64,000 nt of DNA from contig CM019064.1 in NCBI GenBank assembly GCA_009667805.1, forward strand, positions 386,384,049 to 386,448,048. Reading direction: 5' to 3'. The DNA is from Leptobrachium leishanense (Eukaryota > Chordata > Amphibia > Anura > Megophryidae). This document shows, in pieces, positions 34,561 through 46,400 of this stretch. Within the stretch, counting starts at the first letter, position 1. Each line of letters begins with the position of its first letter. The notes under the pieces were generated by a model. The model had not been told where the DNA came from and made no database searches. It worked only from the letters and a program-made list of their open reading frames with translations. The position numbers and the translations under genes were made by a program.

Positions 34561-34626
34561 CATGACATGTGGGGGACGTCCTTGGAATTCCTCGCTGTAT
34601 GCAGAGGATGTCCCCCACATGTCATG
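34561..34626. repeat. Hairpin, 20-bp arms
   Basis: catgacatgtgggggacgtc is matched by its reverse complement gatgtcccccacatgtcatg across a short loop, with one mismatch at the inner edge. Confidence 0.8.
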
Positions 34627-35389
34627 GTGCACGATGATGGAATTTTCAGGCAACCCCCTGGCAGAGAGGGGTACTCTTTCTCCCGATTGCTAAGGGTACG
34701 CAAAAGAGAGAGACGTGGGCACGATGACGTCAGTAAGCGAATTATCCCTAGATGTCCAAGGATTTCCCTATGGAACTCCCTTTGGTGGAGATAGGGAGGT
34801 CCTTTAGACCACCGTATCTCCCGAATTTTGGCAGATAGAGGGTCATGTTTGGTATCGTTGGAAAGGCCAGCGCACGGCCCTTACAATGATTCCAAACATG
34901 ATCAGGTTATGTGTAAAAATGAAATAACTATAAAATAAATAAATATGTATTTTTTTATTCTAATGCAGCACTATTGCTTGCCTTTCAATTATAATGTGAA
35001 CAATGATGCTGCACTAACTCAACTTCTCATTTCCAACGATGAAAAACGATTTTTTTCAGTTGCAGCTAAAATCACGTATTTTCCCAGAAAAATACAGTAA
35101 CAGGTTCCCATTTCTAATTTTTTTTACCAAGAGTACCCCATAGAATATATAACCACAAAGTCTTGGCTGTTAAAATGTGAAAAAAATAATTTACACGCTG
35201 TAAATGATTGAAATCTGAATGGAAATTCCAATTTTTATAAAACAAATTTGTATAGCATTCTGGCAAGAATATACATATACATATAATAATGATATATATT
35301 ATGAATCTGCCAAGTCTGCCGAAAAAAGGATACATAATTTGTTTGGGTCCTGTAATATTACCTGACTTCAGATTGCGTTTAAACATGAT

Positions 35390-36101
35390 GGGCCCTATTA
35401 CATTCTTCACGCAAAAACGCACGCGCGATGTGTGAATTTTTGCGCGAAGCATTAAACGTTAACATGCGTAAATCAACGCTGGAATTGCAATCCTCGCACA
35501 TTTTTTCATCTGTCGAGCAATAACGCGTGTAAAACGGACGCGCACAAACGCGCGCACAGCAACATTGCGTGCAGAAATCAGTGTGTGGACTGTTTTTTTC
35601 ATGCGATTTAGCCAACCACAATTGTCTCATGTTAAGTTTTTGCGCCTGTCAATCTGCGTATATATGCTGCATCAATAAAAAATGCACATACAGCTTCTCA
35701 AATTTATTGGTTTGGTATGTTTAGAATGTGTAACTATACTTTGCAGCATTTTTTTTTTGGGCTGGTGTATTTGGTTTCGGCCAGGTTGATAGAATTCGCC
35801 ATTAACACCAGCTTTAAGGAGTTGCTAAAATTATGCGTGCAACGTCTATCCGTTAATTCCTGTGCATAGATTGTAAAACCATCCGCATACCAGCGCACAA
35901 ACGCATTTGCGCTCACAATGTTAAGTATAGGATGTATAGTAAGCTCGCGCAGCGTTTGCACAGGTTCACCCGCAGTAGACGTATACCCGCGTTTGTTGTG
36001 CTGACATTGTAATACGACGTTCAGCGCAAAGGGTTTTGCCCCTCGCATTAATGCGTTTTTGCGCGGGTGCAAACGTATGCGCGAAGAATGTAATAGGGCC
36101 C
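35390..36101. mobile_element. CpG-rich MITE, copy B, with terminal inverted repeats
   Basis: The left end GGGCCCTATTACATTCTTC is matched by gaagaatgtaatagggccc at the right end. The interior matches copy A at 2448-3125. The flanks share GATG (35387-35390 and 36102-36105), a possible short target duplication. No ORF of interest. Confidence 0.8.
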
Positions 36102-36797
36102 GATGACGGTCAATATGAGCTCAGCACACAGAGGTGAAAGGGCTCAGTAGTGATGGGGTTAAATTCGGGCTTGTTAGTGGGTTGGGAACCACTGCCCTAC
36201 ATGACTCTAAATATCACCACAAGGCTCGAAATAGTTGTGTGCACCACCAAACTCATGGAAATTAAGCACAATGATCAATTACCTTTTAATGGTTTTAATA
36301 TATTTATAAATGTTTCCTGGATGAATTGACGTAGAAGTTATTTAGAATGAAAAAACAAATAAAGTGATATATAAGAATGCCAAAAAAAAAGCAACCCAGG
36401 AATATACGTATGTTCAACCAATATTCTGATGTTATTAATGATCATAATTGAACTTTGTAACATTGACCTATACTATCTATATTTTCTGTCAAGTGCACAA
36501 ACGAGGAAATAGTGAAAAATAGAAGACACATTTTCCTGTTCTGAATTTATTTATTCCATAGTCAATTTGATGTTTTTGAAGACTGTCTAATAAAGTCTTG
36601 GAACAAGGAAAGAGCCATTTAGTTCCTGTTCAACAGAAACCAATATAGTGTTCAAGTTTTAAGTCATTAACCCTCAAAACAAACTAATGTGTTTGTAAAA
36701 TAACATAAACCAGAAAGTCTTTAAGCAAACCACATATTTTTATATGCTTAGCAGGTTGAACATAACAAATTGCTCCAAGCTATGACAGGGGCATGAA

Positions 36798-36852
36798 TGT
36801 AAATTGATCTGTCAAAAAAATGGCCAAGCCCATTGCTTTGTAAAGATAAAAG
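36798..36852 (+). promoter_or_regulatory. Keratin gene 3 core promoter
   Basis: TGTAAATTGATCTG (36798-36811) and GCCAAGCCCAT (36823-36833) are identical to motifs upstream of gene 2 but in reversed order. A TATA-like GATAAAAG lies at 36845-36852, predicting a start near 36878 and a leader of about 65 nt. Confidence 0.65.
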
Positions 36853-36941
36853 CGTAACTGACATTTTCAGACTACCTTGGTTCATCCACTGAACTGGTCC
36901 TCAGCTTTTGCCATCTTTTGTATGAGACACCTGTTGCCAAA

Positions 36942-37379
36942 ATGAGCCGGAGTCAATCAGTTTACGGAGGTGGTTCTGGAAGGGGCTTTAGCACAGCTTC
37001 TGTAGGACAATCTAGCATGAACAAACGACTCGACGCCCCTGTGGCCCAGAGTCAGATTGGGGGAAACCGTGCCAATTTTGGGAGCAGAAGCCTCTTACAA
37101 TTAGGAAATGCAGGTGGTAGTAGAAAAATATCTTCCGCAGGAGGTGGATTTGGCATGGGCCAGGGATCTAGTTTTGGATCTGGTTATGGAGGGTCTGGTG
37201 GTGGAGGAGGTGGTGGGGCTTACATGCAATCTGCAGGTATTGTTAATGTAAGCGTTAACCAAAACCTGTTGGCTCCATTCAAAAATGCGGAGGTAGATCC
37301 AGCGTTTTCATCAGTAAAGAAGGAAGAGAGGGAGCAGATCAAGACTCTAAACAACAAATTTGCATCCTTCATTGACAAG
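36942..37379 (+). CDS. Keratin gene 3 exon 1 (head, H1, start of coil 1A)
   Basis: 146 codons ending ATT GAC AAG before the donor gtacat. An in-frame ATG lies 24 nt upstream (36918) with T at -3. It falls inside the predicted leader and would add MYETPVAK, but the downstream ATG fits the paralogue and has A at -3. Confidence 0.94.
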
Positions 37380-37398
37380 GTACATTGAACAAGATCCG

Positions 37399-37443
<45 letters not shown>

Positions 37444-40400
37444 GGCTATAATTCAATTTACCTATTTATCTCTCTTTTTCATCTATCCATCCTTTTGATC
37501 TATTAGCTTACTAGCTTATTAACTGTAATCAATCGACCTATCTGTATGAAATGTTTATATAATTCTTCAAAATTGTGCAGGAATGTGCCTGTATGTGCTA
37601 TCCAGCCTGCTTGTGTGTATATTTGTGTGTAAGTGTGTATATGGCCAACATAAACCACTCTACTCCACCCTTCCATTTGAGTACTGGTTGCAAAACTGGG
37701 ATTCTATGCAAAACAAATGAAATATTTTAATGTTATTATTACAACTACACACACACACAAATGTCCTTACATTTTTTTGTATTGTTCATTTAGGTACGAT
37801 TCCTTGAGCAGCAAAATAAGGTGCTTGAGACTAAATGGAGCCTTCTGCAACAGCAAAAGGGCGGCTCCTCCTCTTCCAAAAGTGAGCTTGATGCCCTTTT
37901 CCAAGCGTACATAAATAGTCTGAGAAGCCAGCTGGACAACTTAATAAACAACAAAGGCCGCCTTGATGGAGAGTTGCGCAATATGCAGGACCGTGTTGAG
38001 GACTTTAAAAACAAGTATGTACATTTTATAATATAGCAATATCACAAAATTGCAGAAGTATCATTTAGAATCACCTTGAAAATATAGATAAAAGCTGTAA
38101 TAAATGTTTTAAAGCTTGTGATGATAACAGTATGTTAGGAGTTGCCAACTAGTGTTGGGATTAGTTATCACTGCACCAAATTATCCATTCTCACTGTTTA
38201 TCTTCCATTAGTCTATCTTCCATTAACTCAATGCCTATGATCTATAATTCCTATGTGCTTTTTAAGCCAATGATATGACTGAGACTGTATTTAATCAGTC
38301 TGTTCTATTTGGAGGACGTGATTTCTTGCTGTAGAATAGTCCAGGCGTGAATATCAAATGGTATCATTATACCAACTGTTTTTTTAGGGAACTACAATTC
38401 AGAAATTAATATTGTGCTAAATATCCAGAGAGATAAAAATATCACTGGGTATTCTACTCTACGTCATTCATGCATGCCAATTTTAAGAACTGACAAGGAA
38501 GAGGTTCTTAGGTTTGCATCTTCCTACTTCTGTGTCAATTATGTCCCGTCAGCATATTTTTGCATAACAGAAACCACATCATGTGCTGAGGTCCATCTCA
38601 GAGTACATTGCAAAGCCAGTACCGTTTACATTGATAAAACACAATGCAGAGTTTTATAAGGGTATCGTGAAACTTCCATAGAGTCTTTAGAAAAATGGGA
38701 TATGTGTACCCTGAACTTTCCACATAAAGTCTTATATGTGCATTTATTGAGGATAAAATGAGCAAAAAGCCAAAGAGCAGGAGTCAAGTTGAACAGGAAT
38801 GCATAGAAATGCAGTTCTTGTATTTTTATCCCAGAGGGAATGCAGTTTTTGTGTGTCCCGCATGTGGAAAAGCTTTAATTAGTATATAATCTTATGTTTC
38901 CTTATAAGACACCAATATAATTATATGATATGCATTACAATTAACATAAGGATTCCCTAAGCCCAAGCCTAAATCACAGTCTATTTTTATGTTTAACCAT
39001 TGATTTGAAATTTGAATGTAGAGTTAATTTCAGCATGTCAATGGTTATTTGAGGAGCAGAAATCTCGGAGAGTTCTTGAACTTATTATTTTATCACTAGA
39101 TACCTGCCAGGGTACTTTTCTAAGAGCAAATAACTTACAGGTCTTCCTCATTTTGTTAACTCTAAGGTGAGTGGCTCAACCTTGCACCATACCAACTTGA
39201 CTGCTGTTTCGAGTGGACTAAAACTCTCTACATAAGGGGTGCTCAACCATGACCCTCTAGATGTTTTGGTGCTACATTTCCCACAAGGTTATGGCAACCT
39301 AACGAGTACCTGTGGGAGATGTAGTTTCAAAACAACTGAAGGGCCATTATTGGAAAACCTGCTTATACCATTATTTGTAGGGTTTAATGCTTTGGCGAGT
39401 CAATCATTGCAGAACTGAATGCCTTTGCATATTCTTCAGATTCAGAAGATAAAAGCTTGATTGCACAATAACATACTAATGAAAATAATTTTGCTCCGAC
39501 ATAAAAACACCATGCAGTGCACTTTGCAAGTAAATTAATCTAGTTGCAAAGTTTCCACTTTTTGCCGTACTGCTACACTTATAACAGGTTTTCTCAGTTG
39601 TGAAGACTTTTTCTTCTTCCTCTTCTTCTGTACTAATTTGATTATTATCATATCCATCAATGTTTTGCTAATTAAAGTGTCTTAGTTCTATTTTCCTAAC
39701 GAGTCTCTTAAAAGGAAAAAAACTACCTCCTAATTGATATACCATTAAAAAATTACAGCAGATGTAAGGCACCAAAATCCAGTAACCTCAAAACTAACAC
39801 ACTTATTGAAAAGGATACACCTGTATCTTTCAGAAATGTTGTGAGTCCACACAGGGTGGGGTTCCAGAAATGATTTGCATTATTTTTTTCTTGTGCTAAT
39901 ATTTTTGCCTTTGGTGACCACACCACATACACTTGACAAACCTGTTTGGTAGCAAGTTAAATGACTCCAGGCATGAAATGACATTACCTCTACTTTCAAA
40001 GTTGACTTCTTATCATGTTGCAAAGAACCTGACTCTAATAATACTAATATTGAATTTATAAAACCATTTTATTAATATTGAAATTTGAACACCATAATAA
40101 TAAAGGTGGCTTTGACAGCTGTCTTGCAATAGCTGTTAAACTTAACTGCATAAAGCATAACTGTCTCAGTTAATAAGAATGTACATTTTAAAAATTAAAC
40201 AGAAATTTGTAAATATTTATTTTATAAAATACAAATTGACAGAGCCACATTTATCATAAATCATTTCTCAAAAATTATTCTAATTATTCAATTAATCTTA
40301 CAGTGAACATCACATGTTCATGTTTGATAGTATAAGTTTCAAGAATTGCCAGAGGTGCCAACCTTTCTACATTCTCCCTCTGCAAAACCCATGTGCCCTT

Positions 40401-43400
40401 CCCACAATCTTCCACAAAGAACTTCAAAATACTGAACTGAAATGTATTTCTTTGGGTACTTAGTAGCTGCCTGCCACAATTTAAAGCAATATAGGGCAGC
40501 AGCACTCGCCTACCAAACGGTTCAAATCATTGATGCCACACCCACTGGGGTGGCTCAAATCTTTTATCTCATAGAAAACAGAAAGTACCAGGCACTCAGG
40601 ATGGACCATGAAGTAGCTTTATTACATGGATGCCATCGCAATGTTTCGACTCGGCCACAAGCTGTTTTCAAGTAAACTTGAGCTGAAATGTTGAGATGCT
40701 CCTTCATGGTCCATATTAAGTGCCCAGTCCTCTACTAGTAGAATTTAATTCTTTGGTTTAAATCTGCACTCTATATACCAATGGAAACACAAAAATAAAT
40801 CTTAAAAACAGGATAATGGATCATGTTTTTGCACTTTGAACGCAACATCTGTCTTTCTATAGGTATGAGGATGAAATCAACAACCGAGCTGCAGCTGAGA
40901 ATGACTTTGTGGTGATCAAGAAGGTAAAAGAACAAACTATCATTGATCGCTAAATTGCAATGCAGTAGATTAACCTGATAATCTGCATAAGAACCCAGGA
41001 CATACTTGAAAACGAGAGAAATCTCAATGTATCCTTCCTGGTAAAATCCTTTATAAATAAATAAAGAAGTATGTATTTTATGTACAAAATGCACATTTTA
41101 AGAGGGGGGTGATTGCTTGCTTTATATACATGGTGGCAACGGGCTGATGTATTATTTCTCATGCAAGAAACATTGATTTGTTTTTGTAAATGACCCATAG
41201 GATGTGGACACGGCGTATTTGTCCAAGGTGGAGCTGGAAGCCAGAATGAATGCACTTACTGATGAGATCAACTTCTTAAGAAGTCTTTATGAACAGGTAC
41301 TTGTTATCCCTGCTGAGTCTACCAAAGAGCCACTCTGCAGTCTTTATACTTCCATGGCAGATTTGTTCATATACATCATTAATGAATAGCTAACACATCA
41401 ACATACTCCATAAATCACATTTAAATATTACAATTTTTGCTGTAATAGATTTTTCAACTATTTTTGTCCTTTACGTAATAGTCAATGAAAAATTATTTGA
41501 AGCATAAAGTTATAAAATCATTTAGATCCTATTGCGGGGGAGGGAGCATAATTTCCTGAAGCTGTGTAGGCTCAAACGGTGCAATAGTACAGGATGTTCA
41601 AAAATAATTAATATGTATAAGGTATGCTTGTGTCTTGTCATGATCAAACATTGGTTTTGATTGGTCCTGAGGCTCCTTTGAACTTTCGGCTTTTATTACA
41701 TAATGCAAAAGCATTTGTTAACAAAATCATAATGGCAACCACTCACCTCCTAAGGGTTAACTCTATTTTAGTCTATAGTAGCTCAATTTAGGAAGCAAAA
41801 CTGGAGAACAGTGGAACAATATCCACCAAATGACCACCTAATCCAGGGCTCTCAAACTCCAGCCCCCCCCCCAGATGTCTCTGATGTTCTACTCTCATGA
41901 TTCCTTGGCCATCAATTGCATTGAAAGCATTGTGGGAATTGTAGGAATCAACTTCTGGGGGGCCATTTGACAAACCTGAAAAGTTGACAAGGCAGGTGCA
42001 GGTCCTAGAATACATACAGTTCATGGTTCTGAAGGCAACATGCTACTGAATAATAATATAATACTAATATTAATAATAATAATTTGCATGATATAAATGT
42101 CATGGCAATAATTTGTAATTATTTTAGGATAATCCGCACAGCACATGCAAATGTCCACATCAACACATCCTTAACTGTGTGACTTTCAGCACTTGCAGTG
42201 AGCAATTCATTTTGCGACAGGTCTAACATATACACAGATATTAAGCTAAACTTATACTGAATGTGAAATGTACTTGAAAATTATAATGCAAATTATATAT
42301 ATTTTATGTTATTATTTTTGGTTTTATAATAAGTGAGATATGGATTCACCAAATAGGTACTGGAACACAGTCAAAAACCATGAGGTCCTGAATCCTGTTC
42401 CTCCAGGATCCACCACAAATTAAGCCCTGGTTGTGGGTCTGAAAACATATATGCTAAGCTCCTAACCTGCCTGCATTGTGCAAGAATCCACAATTTTGTA
42501 TCTCTGCCCCAAGATTTGTTTCGAGTTTAATATCTAGCTCCTGACTTCTAGAGATATCAGAGAAAAGTCCTCCCTTGAAGACACTGCGCCCACAACATGA
42601 AACACAGAAGCAATTTTTTCAAAAACTTTAGGTTGCTTCCTCTACATCGCCATAATGTTTCATGTGATGTCCTTGGGTGTTGCCTACTAGCACAGCAGTC
42701 AATCACGAGAGTAGGTGTCTGTGGAGGCGCTTAATGAATATTATGGTTGTCGGGGTTGCTGCCTACAAGGTGTTGCACATAAATCTCAACCTAAATGTGC
42801 AAAATGAAATATGTAGAATAGTTAGGATCCTAGTGGCGCAATGAATACTTCCCAGAATGGAAGATTCTATTTTAAAATAGAATCTTCCATTCTGGGAAGT
42901 ATTCATTGCGCCACTAGGATCCCAACTATTCTACAGCAGTCAATCAGCCTTTTTTGCAAACATGGCAGTCTGTTTTACCTAAATTTCAATACGTAATACA
43001 TATTTATTTATTAGCAACATAAATAACCTAGGTCTGTGTGTGTCATGTGCGGTGGAAGGACGGTGAAGGAATGAGACCCAATTGGGTGTTTATTGAATAA
43101 ACAAGCAAATGGTAGCGATAGGACTGATACTGAGTATATGGGAAGATTGTGAGAAACAGGGGCAGGAAAAGGGCAGACTGAGGGAAGAGACAGGGAGGAG
43201 AAACAAAGGCAGGGAGGACCAAGACACAGAGAGAGATACAGAGAGCAACACAGCAGGAGAATCACAGGAGGCACAAGACAGCAGACCAGAATAACAGGAA
43301 AAGGGCTTGCTGAAGACTTGGAGACACCATGGCAGGGGCTGGTGACCGGAGATGCTGGGCAACAGAGGCTGGTGACTGGATATGAAGGGCAACAGAGGCT

Positions 43401-46400
43401 AGTAACTGGAGATGCAGGGCAACAGAGGCTGGTGACCAGGAACAGGAGACTGGGGATCACTGCTGGAGGCCAGGGAACATGGCTGGAGACTCAGGGAACA
43501 CAGCTGGAGGCACTGGGAACAGTGCACTGGGCACAGGGAACACGGCTGGAAAACAAGGGTAGGAAAAAGGGAGCAGTTTCAGTGTGGATGCTTTACACCA
43601 AATGTAGCGCAATGTTGAATCCCAGAGGAAGGGGTATGTCTCCCTTACATAGGGGAATCCAGGCCTTGTGAGGGAGAGCACCTGTGGTGCCTGCAGGAGA
43701 GCCAGAACTGTTCTGAGACAGGCAGAACATTGCAGGAAAATTGCTGGCGGAGTTTTTTTATGAAGTAGCAGCACCAACTTGGGCCTTGCTGTGGCAGCGT
43801 GTGCCATGACATTGTGGCAACAAAGAATATGTCTGCATAGTGTTCCATATATTTACAATAGTTTAAGTGACATATTTAAGAATAAAACTCAATTCTTACT
43901 CCTGTATTTGTAGGAACTCGGAGAGCTGAAAGGGCAATTATCTGACACTTCAGTCATTCTCTCAATGGACAACAACCGCTCACTGGACTTCGATGACATG
44001 CTTGCTGGATTTAAGGCGCAATTCGAGGACCTTGCCAACAAAAGCAAAGCCGACGCAGAAGAAGCTTATCAAAACAAGGTAAGTCACACATGTATATTAC
44101 GGATTTCAGTAAAACAACTAGAAAATGTAAACATATGTAAGCACTTTTAAAGGCATATTTTTTAAATACTTCTCTGGTAGTGCGCACACATTATCAACAC
44201 CCCTTACTGCTTCTAGATACAATGTTACAAAAAGTTCTTATTTGCTTCTATAAAGAAAGCTCCAATAATCATATATTGGACCATACCCAGGAGAGAAATT
44301 GGGCAAGAAAGATAATTGTATTGCTTGGGTTATATCATAGACATTGGTGCTAACAATGGCAACCCAGATGTTTGTGAGCCAACGTAAAGAAAAATATATT
44401 TATGTCGGAAATACTGACATTTTCGAAAAACTAAAAAAGTAGTCATGTGAAATGCCAAAATTGCCAATGTAAAAAGCAACTTTTTCAACCATTCTTCTTT
44501 TATCATTACAGTTCAATCAGCTGCAGGCTGCTGCAGGCCAACAGGGAGATGATCTGAAAAACGTCAAGAATGAAGTCTCACAACTTAATCGTGCAATTCT
44601 GAAGCTGAGGGCTGAAATTGAGAATGTGAAGAAACAGGTACAGTTCATACCAACTCATTAGATTCCCCTTGACTTCTTTCTTCTCTTTTTTTTTCCCCAA
44701 ACTTAAGCAAGAAGGAATCTTCCCTTCATTATCAACAATTGGTTTGATATTTATTGAAACTCAAGGTGTAATATCTGGTCATGGTTTAATATATATTACT
44801 CGGCTCCCATTGGCGTCTGTTCGGCTTGGCTCTGAAGCGAGGTGGGGCAATATTTTGATACATCTTTTTCTCAATTTCTTAGAATTTCAACTATCATACT
44901 TAAAATGTGTCAACATGAAATACAGATACATATCGGAACATGTAAGCTTCTAGGTGATGCCAAATAATTTTGATCGGTGTCAAAATTACAACCTATGAGT
45001 CATGTAGGAAGGAAAGACTTTTTAAGTATTTTGCACAAGCAGATATTTCATTACATGTTTCATCATCTTCATTCTTTATATGGATCTGGTTAGATATATC
45101 AGAGGTAACAGGCAATATTCTGTTACTTATGTGACTTGATATGTTCAGTAAGCTGAACCCAAAGAGTTATGTTGCAGAATCGCAGGCTAGGTTCACATGG
45201 AAAGTAAATTTGACACTCGTTTGACACAGAGGTTTTGTATGTATTTTTCAGAATGCCCAGCTTGAAGCTCAGATTGGGGATGCTGAACAGCGTGGTGAGC
45301 TTGCTTTAGCAGATGCCCGAGCAAAGTTGGCTGAACTTGAAGCTGCTCTGCAGAAAGCCAAGCAGGAAATGGCTCGCCAACTGCGAGAATACCAGCAGCT
45401 GATGAACGTCAAGCTGGCTCTGGACATTGAGATCGCCACCTACAGGAAACTGCTGGAAGGAGAAGAGAGCAGGTGAGTGGTGCTACAGCAAATGTTGGAT
45501 CATGGGTTTTAGTTTTCTTTTTGATTAAGAGTACAAAACATATCATAGTGTCCACACCTTATCTTTCCTAAATGTATTTGAAGAAAGAAATACATTAAGA
45601 AAATGTAAAAGTGAAAGAATAAATTTGAGCATCAGTTATACTTTAATAATGTCTTGATTTTGTTTTACAATTTGACTCATTTACTATCCTAGGGCCTGAT
45701 ATGCAGTGAAGCTATTAATATTTATGAGTGAGCCATTAAATATAGCAGCTCCACTCATAAATGTTAATAGGTCTGCTGCCATTCCACCTGTTTCCAACTC
45801 CTGTTGAGGCTCTACTTATGCAGCATTAAACTGTATAGTTACTTTTCCCACACCTTGTATAGAAAGCATAAATGTAATGGGAGCTTCTAAAATAGCAAAC
45901 AATTCCAAGTCAGTGATTACACAGGTTGGAGACACAAAAACAAGGAAACGAACAACAAATATAGGTTGAACATCCTTAATCCGGAATATTTAGGACCGGG
46001 AGCAGTCCAGATTTCAGATTCTTATGGATTTCTAAATCTGGGAGAAGGCGATTGCATTAGGGGAGCCAGGATCCCCTTTCTGCTGCTTCACAATAGGGCA
46101 CAAATGCTAAAAGAGTTGTGCAGGCATTTTCCATGAACATGCTTAACAGAGCCAGTGTGTCTCTATGCAGCATGTCACATGCTAGGGTTGAATGAAGTCT
46201 TTCAGCGTATCCCAAATACTGCTGCAGAGATGACAGCCTCGTCTCAGAGAAGCATGACCTGTCTGGTACCTCAGGCAGGTGAGTATAAAATCCAGAAGGC
46301 TCCAAAGATTCTGGATTTCAGAGTCTTTCTTATATTAGAATTCCATATTAGGGAAGCCCAACCTATAATTTAAATATTACCAGATCCCAAGAACTGGTGT

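Larger units (their letters stand above)
34548..36158. mobile_element. TTAA-bounded composite repeat (piggyBac-like ends)
   Basis: It is bounded by TTAA at 34544-34547 and 36159-36162, with inner ends CCCCTTTGCAGC and, reversed, CCCCATCACTAC. It contains a hairpin (34561-34626), a repeat shared with 25580-26380 and 55500-55990 (about 34800-35235) and the CpG-rich element 35390-36101. The superfamily call rests only on TTAA and the loosely similar ends. Confidence 0.45.
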
